From Luteolibacter ambystomatis (GTDB lineage Bacteria > Verrucomicrobiota > Verrucomicrobiia > Verrucomicrobiales > Akkermansiaceae): DNA of 64,000 nt. A program made the position numbers and the translations under genes. Below, piece after piece: positions 27,540-36,124 of the stretch. The notes beneath the pieces were generated by a model, which was not told the DNA's origin, ran no database searches, and saw only the letters and a list, made by a program, of their open reading frames with translations. The first letter of the stretch is position 1. Each line of letters starts with the position of its first letter. The DNA is taken from positions 1,736,001 to 1,800,000 of the forward strand of contig NZ_CP073100.1 of the NCBI RefSeq assembly GCF_018137965.1. Reading direction: 5' to 3'.

Positions 27540-27611
27540 GAGTGGTGGGTATATTTGAAAATTGGCAGCAATTTTTGAGAGCGGATGATTTGGCGGAGAG
27601 TCACATGGTTT

Positions 27612-28424
27612 TCATAGGTCCGCGCAGGAGGCGGCGATCTTGTCGAGGAAGACGTGCTGGTTCTCGGCCCAGTATTTGCGGGAGAAAATCTCGACCTCGG
27701 TGAGGCCGTTGAAACCGGCGGCCTTCACCATTTTCGCGATGCGGGCGGAGGCATTCACGCCCTCACCGGGCAGGCCGCGATCAAGGAGGACATGATCGAA
27801 GTCCGGCTTGAACTCGCAGACGTGGAAAGCGAACAGCCGCCCCTTGTCCGCGCAAGTTTGGATCTGCTGTTCCAGATCACGCTCCCACCAGATGTGGAAA
27901 ACATCCGCCGCCACGCCGACGAGCGGATGATCGAGCTGGTCGCACAGCCAGTTCGCATCGCGCATGGAGGCCACGGCACACCGATCACCGGCATACATCG
28001 GATGCAGCGGCTCGATGGCCAGCTTGATCCCGGCGGCCTCGGCGGCTGGCAGGATGGCGGCGATACCCTCGGCGATCTGTTCGAAATTCTCGACCGGCCC
28101 CTGCCCCACCGTCGCGCCACTGACCAACACGATCATGGGCAGACCCAGTGCCTCGCATTCCCTGATCACCGCGAGATTGTCATCAATCCCGCGTTGGCGC
28201 GCACCAGCATCCAATCCCGTGAAGAAACCGCCGCGGACGTACGACACCCCTCGTAGCCCGCTGTCCGCGATCTTCCTGCGGACGCGGCCGAGATCCTCGC
28301 CCGCAACCGTTTCCCGCCAGACAGACAGCCCGCCGAATCCCCGCCGTGAGTAGTGTTCGACGCATTCGTCGATGGACCACGGCTTGTTGGTGAAGGTATG
28401 GATCGCGAGCTGGTCTGGAGTCAT
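27612..28424 (-). CDS. Sugar phosphate isomerase/epimerase-like TIM barrel protein
   Basis: A 270-residue member of the xylose-isomerase-like TIM-barrel superfamily (AP endonuclease 2 fold). Useful landmarks are IKLAIEPLHPMYAGDR (metal-binding Glu region), VGVAADVFHIWWE and the C-terminal TEVEIFSRKYW with a metal-binding Glu. Its ATG at 28424 shares one base with the stop codon of the LacI gene (TGATG), so the two are translationally coupled. That overlap is the main reason for choosing this start over the longer frame, which would run 57 bases into lacI. It probably interconverts the substrate handled by the neighbouring dehydrogenase and aldolase. Confidence 0.85.
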   Translation of the reverse strand: MTPDQLAIHTFTNKPWSIDECVEHYSRRGFGGLSVWRETVAGEDLGRVRRKIADSGLRGVSYVRGGFFTGLDAGARQRGIDDNLAVIRECEALGLPMIVLVSGATVGQGPVENFEQIAEGIAAILPAAEAAGIKLAIEPLHPMYAGDRCAVASMRDANWLCDQLDHPLVGVAADVFHIWWERDLEQQIQTCADKGRLFAFHVCEFKPDFDHVLLDRGLPGEGVNASARIAKMVKAAGFNGLTEVEIFSRKYWAENQHVFLDKIAASCADL

Positions 28425-29425
28425 CAGGAGGTGGGAAAGGTCGATTGCCCCGGCAGCAGCAATCCGGTGATGCGGATGCACTGCGGCATGGGCGTGGATT
28501 CAATGATGCGGTTGGCGAGTTCGCGTCCCGCCTGGAAGGCGAACTCATGCACCGGCATCTTCACGGTGGTGAGGAGCGGACGGGCGAGGCCGCGGACCGG
28601 CGAGTCATCGAAGCCGGTCACCTGGCACTGTTCCGGCACGGAGATGCCCGCGCGGGCCAGCTCGGCGAGCACGGCGGTGGCGACGAGGTCGTTCACGCAG
28701 AACAGCACGTTGAACTGCGCCGCCAGCTTCTTCACCGAGGCGGTGTCGATGGATTTGAAGTTCTCGAAGTAGGCGACCTGCTTCTCGTGATCCGGAGCGA
28801 GGCCGCGGGCGGCGAGCGCCTTGGTCCAACCTTCGAGGCGTTCGCGAAAGACCACGTTGGCGCTCTCGATGCCGATGAAGGCGGCCTTGATCTCCTTGCC
28901 CTTGGCACCGGTGATCACGTGTTCGACCAGATCCCCCATGCCGCTGGCATAGTCGGAGGTCACGCACGGCACCCCGGTGAGATTGCGGTTCAGCACCACC
29001 ACGGGAATCGAGCGCTTCTTGAGCGTGGCCAGCACCGAGGCATCCGGCTCGTGGAAGGCGAAGATGAAAGCGTCCGTGTCCCCGCCCTTCTTGTGCGGGA
29101 AGGGATCGTAGTTCTCACCGCCGGTGTCGCAGATCAGGTTGCAGCTCGAGGGAGCGAGGCCCTCGCGCAGACCAATGATGAGCTGTTCGAAATCATAGAA
29201 CAGCGCGCGCTCCGGATTGTCGTGATGCGGCAGCACCAGGCGCACGCTGAGGATCGCCCGGCCACGGTGGCGGCGGACGGTACGACGCTCGAAGCCAAGC
29301 TCGCGCGCCACCTTCTCCACCCGTTCCCTCACGTCATCACTGACGAGCCGCGACCCCTTCAGGGCGCGTGAAACGGTGGAAGCGGAAACGCCGGCTTCGG
29401 CTGCGATGTCGTAAATGGTGGCCAT
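28424..29425 (-). CDS. LacI-family transcriptional regulator
   Basis: A 333-residue repressor. The N-terminal helix-turn-helix is ATIYDIAAEAGVSASTVSRA (residues 2-21), continuing into the hinge helix, then a periplasmic-binding-like effector domain (VTSDYASGMGDLVEHVI, VTGFDDSPVRGLARPLLTTV). Start ATG 29425 is fixed by the HTH position. The gene sits inside the operon it probably controls: the DapA-like stop is two bases upstream and the isomerase start overlaps its stop. Likely effector is the pathway's sugar or an intermediate. I saw no clear LacI operator before 30375; an imperfect GCA-TTAAT-TGC element lies about 35-45 bases upstream of that start. Confidence 0.92.
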   Translation of the reverse strand: MATIYDIAAEAGVSASTVSRALKGSRLVSDDVRERVEKVARELGFERRTVRRHRGRAILSVRLVLPHHDNPERALFYDFEQLIIGLREGLAPSSCNLICDTGGENYDPFPHKKGGDTDAFIFAFHEPDASVLATLKKRSIPVVVLNRNLTGVPCVTSDYASGMGDLVEHVITGAKGKEIKAAFIGIESANVVFRERLEGWTKALAARGLAPDHEKQVAYFENFKSIDTASVKKLAAQFNVLFCVNDLVATAVLAELARAGISVPEQCQVTGFDDSPVRGLARPLLTTVKMPVHEFAFQAGRELANRIIESTPMPQCIRITGLLLPGQSTFPTS

Positions 29426-29427
29426 GT

Positions 29428-30375
29428 TTAGAACGAGTACCCGAGACGCGAGGCACAGTCCATAATGATCCCTGCCTCCCACTCGGGACGGCGCGGGCAC
29501 TGCGGGTGCGGCTCGGAAGACGGGATCCGGCCTATCAGATGCTGGAAAACCGCGCAACTGTGCTTGTAGGCCGGGACGGGCGCCCGGAAGCCCACATTGC
29601 CAAGGTATTGCAGCGCGTCATTGAGCGCGAAGTAGCGGTCGTCGCCCGCTTCCCAGTAAGCATCGCGTTCGGCGAACTTCTCCGGACAGAACGCCGCGAG
29701 GCCGAGCAGGTAATCCGAGCCGTATTCGACCATGTCGATGCCGAGGTCGTTGCCGGTGAAGATCATGAACTCCGGGCGGATCTCGTCGCGGATCTCCAGA
29801 CGGCGCAGCTCCATGCCGCGATCCAGGGAGGAATGTTTCATGCCCTTCAGCTCCGGAATCTGGATCAGTCCACGGACCGTCTCCTCGTCATAAATCATGC
29901 CATTCGGCGCGAACATCCGGCCAAGTTCGAAGCCGAAGACCGAATCGTAGCCCTTGCAGACCTTCGCGTAGAGATCAACGATCCCGGATGGCGACCAATC
30001 GTGGAAACGCGTGGTCTGGAACAGGATCGGCGTGCCCCCGAAGGACACGATCTCATCCATCTGGCGGCGGTAGAGATCGACGAGATCCCCTTCCAAGCCC
30101 TCCACGAAGACTCCGGCCACGAAGTCGCGGCGGCCCTGGATGACGCCCTTCGTCCAGCCGAGCACCATGGTGCGCTCTTCCGCGGTGAGATAGTTCGCAT
30201 AGCCGGTGTCCATGTTCACCGCACAGCCGAGGCCGGCATCGGTGGTGCGGGCGACGGCTTGCTCGAAAGCCTCACGGGCGATGGTGCCATCCGCATTGAA
30301 CGGAAGCAGGCAGGCGGCGTAACCGGTGATCTTGCGGCGGAGCCGGCGGGCGGCGTGGCGGGATTCAATGGACAT
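29428..30375 (-). CDS. DapA/DHDPS-family aldolase
   Basis: A 315-residue protein of the dihydrodipicolinate synthase/N-acetylneuraminate lyase family, class I aldolases that form a Schiff base with pyruvate or a keto-acid. The probable Schiff-base Lys is K180 in ELKGMKHSSLDRG. The N-terminal segment TGYAACLLPFNADGTI corresponds to the substrate-binding loop of the family, and VNMDTGYANYLTAEER is a variant of the usual G.GE...L..eEr. As first gene of the cluster it probably cleaves or forms a keto-sugar acid. Dedicated lysine synthesis seems unlikely because the neighbours are catabolic. Two bases separate it from the LacI gene. Confidence 0.85.
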   Translation of the reverse strand: MSIESRHAARRLRRKITGYAACLLPFNADGTIAREAFEQAVARTTDAGLGCAVNMDTGYANYLTAEERTMVLGWTKGVIQGRRDFVAGVFVEGLEGDLVDLYRRQMDEIVSFGGTPILFQTTRFHDWSPSGIVDLYAKVCKGYDSVFGFELGRMFAPNGMIYDEETVRGLIQIPELKGMKHSSLDRGMELRRLEIRDEIRPEFMIFTGNDLGIDMVEYGSDYLLGLAAFCPEKFAERDAYWEAGDDRYFALNDALQYLGNVGFRAPVPAYKHSCAVFQHLIGRIPSSEPHPQCPRRPEWEAGIIMDCASRLGYSF

Positions 30376-30488
30376 GGAGAATGGGAGGCGGTTTTGTTGC
30401 GTGCAATTAATGCGTGTGCTTGAGAGTAGTTACGGGGAAGACGGATGTGGATGTCAAGGATGAACCAATCGTGACTGGGAAAGACGGT

Positions 30489-30506
30489 TCGGCAAATGCT
30501 TGCCGA
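30489..30506. terminator. Perfect palindrome after the polysaccharide lyase-like gene
   Basis: TCGGCAA-ATGC-TTGCCGA forms a perfect 7-base stem nine bases beyond the stop of the gene at 30515-31369. Only a weak T tract (CTTT) follows on the minus strand, so it could be a terminator or a protein-binding site. Confidence 0.45.
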
Positions 30507-30514
30507 GCGTATTC

Positions 30515-31369
30515 TCACTTGGGCGCAACCTCCTCGTAAGTGGCGGCACCGCTCGCCACGCGGTAGTCGGTACCGTAGATGGTCTTGGAGAGCGCGTCGG
30601 GTTTGTCAGCTTCGAAGGCCGCGCGCTTGCGATCCTTGTCGAGATGCCACTCCGGATGATAGATGCCGCTCTTGAGGTAGGGCGTGTATTCCACGCCGAT
30701 GTCGCCATAGACATTCGGGCCGGTTTTTTCATAGACCACCTTGCCATCCTTCCAAATCCGGATGAGGCCGTCTTCCTTGGGCGACCATTTGGCATGGAGC
30801 ACCCATGAAACCCACGTTCCGGGCTGGATCGGATCCGCCAGTTTGTCGTTGGAGCGGGTGGGGTTTTCCAAAGCCGTGCCGAAACTGCGACGGATATACC
30901 AAGAGTCCCCGCCCACGGAGATTTCGAGGTTGGGAAAGGTGGCCTTTCCTTTTCCCGGGATGGCATGCCACTGCATCACGATGTCATTGCCCTTCGAGTG
31001 TCGCTCGATCACCCAGTCCTTCGGAATGAGGATGCGTCCCGCATACCAGCGTTCCTGAAAGCCCTGTTCGTGAGGGAGGGAGATTTCCGCACGGAAGGAA
31101 TCCGGCGCACGCGGGACGAAGAAGCGTACGGCTTTTTTCCCCGCCAAGCCGGGAGCATCCACCACATCGAGCCGGGCCGGGGTATTCGCGGCAAGATTGT
31201 AGCGATCATCCTCGGAAATGCCCCAGCGCGTGACGGAGCCGGATTGAAAGTCATCTTGAAACAGAATCTTCTGATCGAGCTTGAAAACATCCTTGGCCTT
31301 CGGCGCGGCGTAGAGCGGGAGGCAGATACAGGGCAGGGTCAGAACAAGCCGTTTGATCACAGATTTCAC
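30515..31369 (-). CDS. Secreted polysaccharide lyase-like protein (heparin-lyase fold)
   Basis: A 284-residue protein with a signal peptide (KRLVLTLPCICLPLYA, cut before APKA). The remainder resembles the jelly-roll family typified by heparin lyase I (Polysacc_lyase): ILFQDDFQSGS near residue 35, SFRAEISLPHEQGF, NDIVMQWHAIPGKG, WVSWVLHAKWSPKEDGLIRIWKDG-type segments and GIYHPEWH at the end. These pieces line the substrate groove in that family. The polysaccharide is not known. The start is GTG 31369 or GTG 31360; both fall within a CACAGATTT repeat (31357-31385), so the exact start is unsure. It stands alone between two oppositely tasked units. Confidence 0.75.
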   Translation of the reverse strand: MKSVIKRLVLTLPCICLPLYAAPKAKDVFKLDQKILFQDDFQSGSVTRWGISEDDRYNLAANTPARLDVVDAPGLAGKKAVRFFVPRAPDSFRAEISLPHEQGFQERWYAGRILIPKDWVIERHSKGNDIVMQWHAIPGKGKATFPNLEISVGGDSWYIRRSFGTALENPTRSNDKLADPIQPGTWVSWVLHAKWSPKEDGLIRIWKDGKVVYEKTGPNVYGDIGVEYTPYLKSGIYHPEWHLDKDRKRAAFEADKPDALSKTIYGTDYRVASGAATYEEVAPK

Positions 31370-31385
31370 AGATTTACGGGATTAA
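31357..31385. repeat. CACAGATTT tandem unit over the lyase start
   Basis: Two direct copies of CACAGATTT, followed by ACGGGATTAAA, cover the start codon of the lyase-like gene. The sequence looks like a dispersed repeat used as a 5' leader; genome copy number is not visible from this window. Confidence 0.45.
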
Positions 31386-31485
31386 ATATGAGCAAGAATC
31401 GTCATCCACACTACGAAGCCAATTCCAGCTTTCGTTCATCGCGCGTACCCGGGAGTTAAATCTCAATCTGCGGCGAGACTTTCCT

Positions 31486-33189
31486 TCAACGACCTGTCAG
31501 CGCGATAAGTTGCTCCAGTTTCACGGAAGCCGCATCCAACTCCGCTGAAGCGAGATCGCCTTTCGGCGCCCATGGCAAACGAAGCCGCCAGTTGTCGCCA
31601 CCCACCGTTCCAGGACGATTGAAGCGCTCGGTCATGGCGGTGAGATCCGTGATCATGATCGCGGCATAGCGGGAAGTGGAGGCAAAGAGGCTCTTGATGA
31701 GCCGCCACTGGATGGCATCCGAATACGGTGCCCACACCTCACCAATACGCGGGATGCCAGAGAATTCCGACATGCGGGTGAGATACCCCGTGGCCGCGGC
31801 GACGTCATCCGGGTCGCTGCCAGGCGCCATGACATCTCGGCGGAGCGACTCCCACATGCCTGCCAGCGTATCGTGATCGTGGGTGGCATAGGTGGCGAAA
31901 CTGCACTCAGGCAGCTTTTCCTTCGGCACTACATGCCCGTCTTCATCGAAGTCCCAATGCGGGATCCGGAACCCAGCGATGCCGAGCGAGGCAAGATGCG
32001 GGCGCACGTATTCCGGCACACAGCCGAGGTCCTCTCCCACCACCTCCCCCGCCCCAGCGGCCTCAAGCACCATGCGCAAGCGCAGATCCCCATCCATTCG
32101 GTTGGCGGCCTGGTTCTCCGGGGTATCATCGGGACGCGGTGCCCAACCGGGCAACGGGCCGCCGGTTTTCAGTTCCGCCTCTTCTTCCGTGAGATCTAGG
32201 AACTCGGCATTCCGCTGCGGACGCCAGGGGAAGGAATAGATGCGATAGAAACCGAGGACGTGATCGATGCGGAAGATATGGAAGATGGAGGTGAGTTTCG
32301 CCACCCGCTGCCGCCACCACGGGAAACCCTCATCCGCCATCTTGTCCCAGTGATAGAGAGGGATGCCCCAGTTCTGGCCCCACTTGCGGATGAAACGATC
32401 GTGCTTGAACACCCTCTCCGGCGGAGCACCACCACACCAGCAGAGATCAAAGTCCTCCTGGCCGAAAAACACGTCCGCAGAATACCAGCTCACGCCGATG
32501 GGAATATCCCCCATCAGTTTCACCCCGCGGGCATCCGCATGAGCACGGACGGCCCGCCATTGGCGGAAACACAGCCACTGGACCCACTTGAAAAACGAGA
32601 GGCGCTCGACCACGGCGTCGTGATCCGCATCAAAAGCCCCAGCCAAGGTGGCAAGCGCCCGTTTTGGATCATTGCAGTCTTCCGGCCACAGGTCCCACGT
32701 CTCGGTGCCGTGGTTCCGTTCCATCAGCCAGCGGAAATTCGCGTATGGTAGCAGCCAGCCAGCCTCAACCGCGGAAAAGTCTCCGAATTCCTCCCAGTCG
32801 TCCTGTTCCTGGAAGCGGACCCATGCTTTTTCCAACAGCGCGCGTTTGGCCCTGCGGACGACACGATAGTCGACCAGCGGGGCCTCCGCAGCCTCTCCCA
32901 TTTCCGCACGAACGGCGGCCACCTCCTGCGGGCTGATCCACGGACAATCCTCTGGCTCGAAACTGAGATAGGCGGGTTCCAAGGCCACGGAGGAGATGGC
33001 GTTGTAGGGACTGTCATCGGCCCCGGTTTCCTGGATCGGCAGGAGTTGGAGAAAGCCCACGCCGTGATCGGCGGCCCAGTCGATCCATTCCCGTAGGGCG
33101 CGGGTATCGCCGATGCCGAGATCACGCGGGCGACGGGGGGAAAACGCAGGCAGCAGGATGCCGGCCGAGCGCCGGAGAGCGGTGGTCAT
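31486..33189 (-). CDS. malQ: 4-alpha-glucanotransferase (amylomaltase)
   Basis: Transfers alpha-1,4-glucan segments between maltooligosaccharides and glucose in the cytoplasm (GH77). 567 residues. Conserved motifs: GFLQLLPIQETGADDSPYN near residue 45, the nucleophile Asp in FRIDHVLGFYRIY, the acid/base Glu in GEDLGCVPEYVR, and ATHDHDTLAGMW for substrate binding. Start ATG 33189 (MTTALRRSAGILL) was chosen because the domain begins immediately; longer frames enter the divergent mlaE region. No glycogen or maltose genes adjoin it. Confidence 0.94.
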   Translation of the reverse strand: MTTALRRSAGILLPAFSPRRPRDLGIGDTRALREWIDWAADHGVGFLQLLPIQETGADDSPYNAISSVALEPAYLSFEPEDCPWISPQEVAAVRAEMGEAAEAPLVDYRVVRRAKRALLEKAWVRFQEQDDWEEFGDFSAVEAGWLLPYANFRWLMERNHGTETWDLWPEDCNDPKRALATLAGAFDADHDAVVERLSFFKWVQWLCFRQWRAVRAHADARGVKLMGDIPIGVSWYSADVFFGQEDFDLCWCGGAPPERVFKHDRFIRKWGQNWGIPLYHWDKMADEGFPWWRQRVAKLTSIFHIFRIDHVLGFYRIYSFPWRPQRNAEFLDLTEEEAELKTGGPLPGWAPRPDDTPENQAANRMDGDLRLRMVLEAAGAGEVVGEDLGCVPEYVRPHLASLGIAGFRIPHWDFDEDGHVVPKEKLPECSFATYATHDHDTLAGMWESLRRDVMAPGSDPDDVAAATGYLTRMSEFSGIPRIGEVWAPYSDAIQWRLIKSLFASTSRYAAIMITDLTAMTERFNRPGTVGGDNWRLRLPWAPKGDLASAELDAASVKLEQLIALTGR

Positions 33190-33310
33190 GGTCGTCGGGG
33201 AGTTTCGGGCAAGAGCGGAAACTGGCAAGTCGTTAGGAAGAGAGCACGCCCCGGGCCGGAAAGAGCAAGATGGCGCATACGGAGGCTTGGCGGGCGGCTT
33301 CGGGCGCTCC

Positions 33311-34120
33311 ATGTTCCGCGGCGTGACCCTGTTCCGTCTCATCGGCCGCCTGATACTCGATCTGATCGAGTATCTCGGGGAGATTGCCATGCTCGTCGCC
33401 GAGACCTTTGTCTCGCTGACTCGCGGCAAAATCCGGCCGCGGCTGGTGCTGCATCAGATCGTGGAAACAGGCTACCGTTCGCAGCCGGTGGTGATCGTCA
33501 CCGGAGCCTTCACCGGTGCGGTACTGGCGGCGCAAGCGATGTTCCAGTTCAAGCCCTTGGGCATGGAAACCGGTGGTGGCGCGCTGGTGAGCGTGGCCAT
33601 GCTCCGCGAACTCGGGCCGTCCGTGACGGCGCTCATGCTGGCGGGCCGTGTCGGCGCGGCGATGGCCGCGGAAATCGGCACGATGAAGGTGACGGAACAG
33701 GTGGATGCCTTGCGCTCCATGGACGTGCATCCGATCGACTATCTGGTGACGCCGCGCCTGCTGGCGATGGTGATGGCCATGCCGCTGCTGATCGCAGAGT
33801 CGGCTGGCTTCGGCATCATCGCTTCGGTGATCGTGGGTGTGGGTCCGTTCGGCGTGAATCCCGCTTACTGGCTGCATCAGATGGGCCGCTACACGGACAT
33901 CACGGACATCCTGATCGCCCTGACCAAGGGCTCGGTCTTCGGCCTGCTGATCGTCATCATCTCCTGCCATCAAGGCCTGAAGGCCAACCAAGGTGCCGTG
34001 GGTGTCGGCCGCGGCACCACACGGGCGATGGTGTATTCCGCGCTGGCGATCCTCATCGTGAACTTCTTCCTGACGCTGTTCCTGAACATCATCTTCCCGG
34101 CCGGTGCGGCGATGAAGTGA
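33311..34120 (+). CDS. mlaE: MlaE-family lipid ABC transporter permease
   Basis: A 269-residue inner-membrane permease of the MlaE/DUF140 family, which moves phospholipids between membranes with an MlaF ATPase and an MCE-domain MlaD. The conserved core is visible: VLAAQAMFQFKPLG, LRELGPSVTALMLAGRVGAA with MAAEIGTMKVTEQVDAL, and MDVHPIDYLVTPRLLAMVMA. Five or six membrane segments are predicted. Start ATG 33311 (MFRGVTLFRL) has no close alternative. No MlaF or MlaD gene follows; a large inverted repeat occupies the next 240 bases. The partners must be elsewhere or the permease is orphaned. Confidence 0.93.
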   Translation: MFRGVTLFRLIGRLILDLIEYLGEIAMLVAETFVSLTRGKIRPRLVLHQIVETGYRSQPVVIVTGAFTGAVLAAQAMFQFKPLGMETGGGALVSVAMLRELGPSVTALMLAGRVGAAMAAEIGTMKVTEQVDALRSMDVHPIDYLVTPRLLAMVMAMPLLIAESAGFGIIASVIVGVGPFGVNPAYWLHQMGRYTDITDILIALTKGSVFGLLIVIISCHQGLKANQGAVGVGRGTTRAMVYSALAILIVNFFLTLFLNIIFPAGAAMK

Positions 34121-34150
34121 GAGCAGAAGAGCTCTCCAATCTTCAGGAGC

Positions 34151-34359
34151 AAAGGCCCGTCCCATACCAGCCCAGGCCGCAAGGCCTGGGTGGTAGTTTG
34201 ACCTACGGTTGGAGGGCTGAAAGCCCGATCCATTCTTCGGACGCAGTTGAGAGCTTCGAAGTCCACCCACCATGGATCGGGCTTTCAGCCCTCGATTCAC
34301 TTCATATGCATACCTAGGCCTTGCGGCCCAGGCTGGTATGGGACGGGCCGTTGGCCCTT
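34151..34359. repeat. Large imperfect inverted repeat with nested hairpins
   Basis: The left arm (34151-34233) and right arm (34272-34359) are near reverse complements, sharing CGTCCCATACCAGCC, AGGCCGCAAGGCCT and GGGCTGAAAGCCCGATCCAT. Each arm also holds its own small palindromes (GGCC-GCAA-GGCC, GGGC-TGAAA-GCCC). It fills most of the gap between mlaE and the AraC gene; a further AGGCTAAAGCCT lies at 34382-34393. Confidence 0.7.
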
Positions 34360-34391
34360 AAAAGAGAGACACGGAACATGCAGGCTAAAGC

Positions 34392-35186
34392 CTACCTCCC
34401 CCGGATCTGCTGGCGGAACGCTCCCGGCGGCATGCCGGTGAAGCGGTGGAAATGCCGCGTGAAAGCGCTCTGGTCGCAAAAACCGGTCGCCAGAGCGATC
34501 TCGGAAAGCGGCTGATCCCCCGTGGCCAGCAAATGGAGCGCCTCATCGATGCGAGCCTTCATCACCAACTGCTTCGGCGTGAGGTGGAAAAGCCGCTCCG
34601 TCCACTGGGCGAACTGGCTCGGCGAAAGCCCGCTGGCATCCGCCAGTTCCGTCAGCGACGGCGGTTCCGCGATCCGCTGCTGGATGAGCTGGAGCGCCTT
34701 GGACAGCTCCGGGAAACCGCGGTTCTTGGCGCCACGCGACGAAGTCTCCACATCGCGGGAAATCCCCAGCAAACCGGTGGCCTGGGTGGAGCCGGGCGCG
34801 AAGACGGGATACTTGCTGGTCAGACACCAGCCACGGCGGCGGCCCGGATAGAAATGCAGCTCAAGCTGGTCGATCAGCGGCTTGCCGAGGCGGATGACGC
34901 GCTCGTCCTGGCGCTCATAGAACGGCGCCAGCGTCTCCGGGAAAAGATCCGACGGGCGCTTGCCAAGAAGCGGTCCTTTTTCAAACAGACCGCACCGATC
35001 CACCAGCGTCCGGTTTACCCAAAGGTAACGGCCCTCGCGGTCCTTGATGAAAAACACCAGTCCGGACAGGTCATCAAGGAGGCGCTCCAAGGGCAGCGGC
35101 ACCACGCCGCCCGGACCGGAAAAGGTCGCGGACAGCATTCCGACCCATGGGGCATTTTCCACACCCTTGTTTGGAGCTGAACTCAT
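34392..35186 (-). CDS. PAS-AraC family transcriptional regulator
   Basis: A 264-residue regulator. Residues 35-140 form a PAS-like sensor (LSGLVFFIKDREGRYLWVNR, GLLGISRDVE), and residues 155-260 the AraC double helix-turn-helix (SLTELADASGLSPSQFAQW, LSEIALATGFCDQSAFTRHF, RFTGMPPGAFR). PAS-AraC fusions of this shape are frequent in Verrucomicrobia. Start ATG 35186 gives a complete PAS domain. It is flanked by a large repeat on one side and a methyltransferase on the other, so no target is obvious. The ligand is unknown. Confidence 0.9.
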   Translation of the reverse strand: MSSAPNKGVENAPWVGMLSATFSGPGGVVPLPLERLLDDLSGLVFFIKDREGRYLWVNRTLVDRCGLFEKGPLLGKRPSDLFPETLAPFYERQDERVIRLGKPLIDQLELHFYPGRRRGWCLTSKYPVFAPGSTQATGLLGISRDVETSSRGAKNRGFPELSKALQLIQQRIAEPPSLTELADASGLSPSQFAQWTERLFHLTPKQLVMKARIDEALHLLATGDQPLSEIALATGFCDQSAFTRHFHRFTGMPPGAFRQQIRGR

Positions 35187-35237
35187 TTTCTTCCGGTAAG
35201 TTGGGCCTATTTTACCTGAAACCTCGTAGTCAACCTT

Positions 35238-36053
35238 TCACCCCAGACGTAGTGCCTTGAGCGCGATGAACATCGGGAATTCCTTGGCCGCCCGGTGCTC
35301 ACCCCGGCTGCGTGGTCCGGGCTGGGAGCGGCGATGGCTGTAAAGCTCTTCGCATGCCACCACACCCAGCCCACCCTGCCCCAGCGCGCTCAGGAGATCG
35401 GACAACGGACGGTGATGAAACATCGTCAGCTCCCCGGATTTCCGGCCCGGATGGGTGGTGATCGGGATATCGAGCTGGGAGCCGTAGCGGTCGAGACGGC
35501 GGTACTGGATCTTGTGCTCGGCGTCCCAGCCCCAGTGGGACTGGCGCGGGATGCGGAAACACGGGTGCATGAACACCATCACCGCCCGGCCGCCGGGTTT
35601 GAGGGACTGGGCGACATTCCGGAACATCGCCACCGGATCGGGCACGTCATGGACGGCCATCAGGCAGGTCGCGGCATCGTGCGAACCATCGGCCCAGGCT
35701 CCGGGCTTGCAGGCGTCCGCGGTGAGGAGTTTCACCCGAGGATTGTTGCCATGGCGGCTCTTGGCAGCCTCGATGAGCTTCGGGCTGGCATCGACTCCGG
35801 TGAAACGGGCGATGCCGGTTTCCAGCAAAGGCCGGACGAGGACACCCTGGCCGCAGCAGACGTCGATCACCGACTCGCCTTCCTTGGGATCGAGCAGCTT
35901 CAAGGTCGCGGGCAGGATGACGTGCTTGTGATAGTCCGAGCCATCCTCGCCGACGAGCTTGTCATACCACGCGGCCACAGGATCCCAGCCCTTGTCCTTT
36001 GGAGGTGGGGGCGGGCCTTGACGGCGAAAGGGGCGGCGGGGCGGTCCGGGCAT
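35238..36053 (-). CDS. Class I SAM-dependent methyltransferase
   Basis: A 271-residue methyltransferase. Motif I is VIDVCCGQGVLVRPLL, motif II/post-I TGVDASPKLIEAAK, and motif IV LMAVHDVPDP followed by LKPGGRAVMVFMHPCFRIP. The N-terminal 20 residues are proline- and arginine-rich (PGPPRRPFRRQGPPPPPK). The overall type is a UbiE/MerR-like small-molecule methyltransferase; the acceptor is not identifiable. Start ATG 36053 is used. The recR operon begins 71 bases beyond the 5' side on the same strand, so it may be transcribed with it. Confidence 0.85.
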   Translation of the reverse strand: MPGPPRRPFRRQGPPPPPKDKGWDPVAAWYDKLVGEDGSDYHKHVILPATLKLLDPKEGESVIDVCCGQGVLVRPLLETGIARFTGVDASPKLIEAAKSRHGNNPRVKLLTADACKPGAWADGSHDAATCLMAVHDVPDPVAMFRNVAQSLKPGGRAVMVFMHPCFRIPRQSHWGWDAEHKIQYRRLDRYGSQLDIPITTHPGRKSGELTMFHHRPLSDLLSALGQGGLGVVACEELYSHRRSQPGPRSRGEHRAAKEFPMFIALKALRLG

Positions 36054-36124
36054 GGGGAAAACGTAAGGAGTAGGTAGTGAATGGTAAATGGCGGAAGAGA
36101 CTTTGTCTCTCCCTCCCAATCGCT

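Noticed and set aside
29428-30375. Lysine-pathway dapA
   Set aside because: The enzyme family fits, but its active-site surroundings are divergent and the operon partners are catabolic, so the lysine role was not assigned.
34121-34391. Possible CRISPR or tRNA-like structure in the mlaE-AraC gap
   Set aside because: There are no regularly spaced repeats and no cloverleaf; the arms are inverted, not direct.
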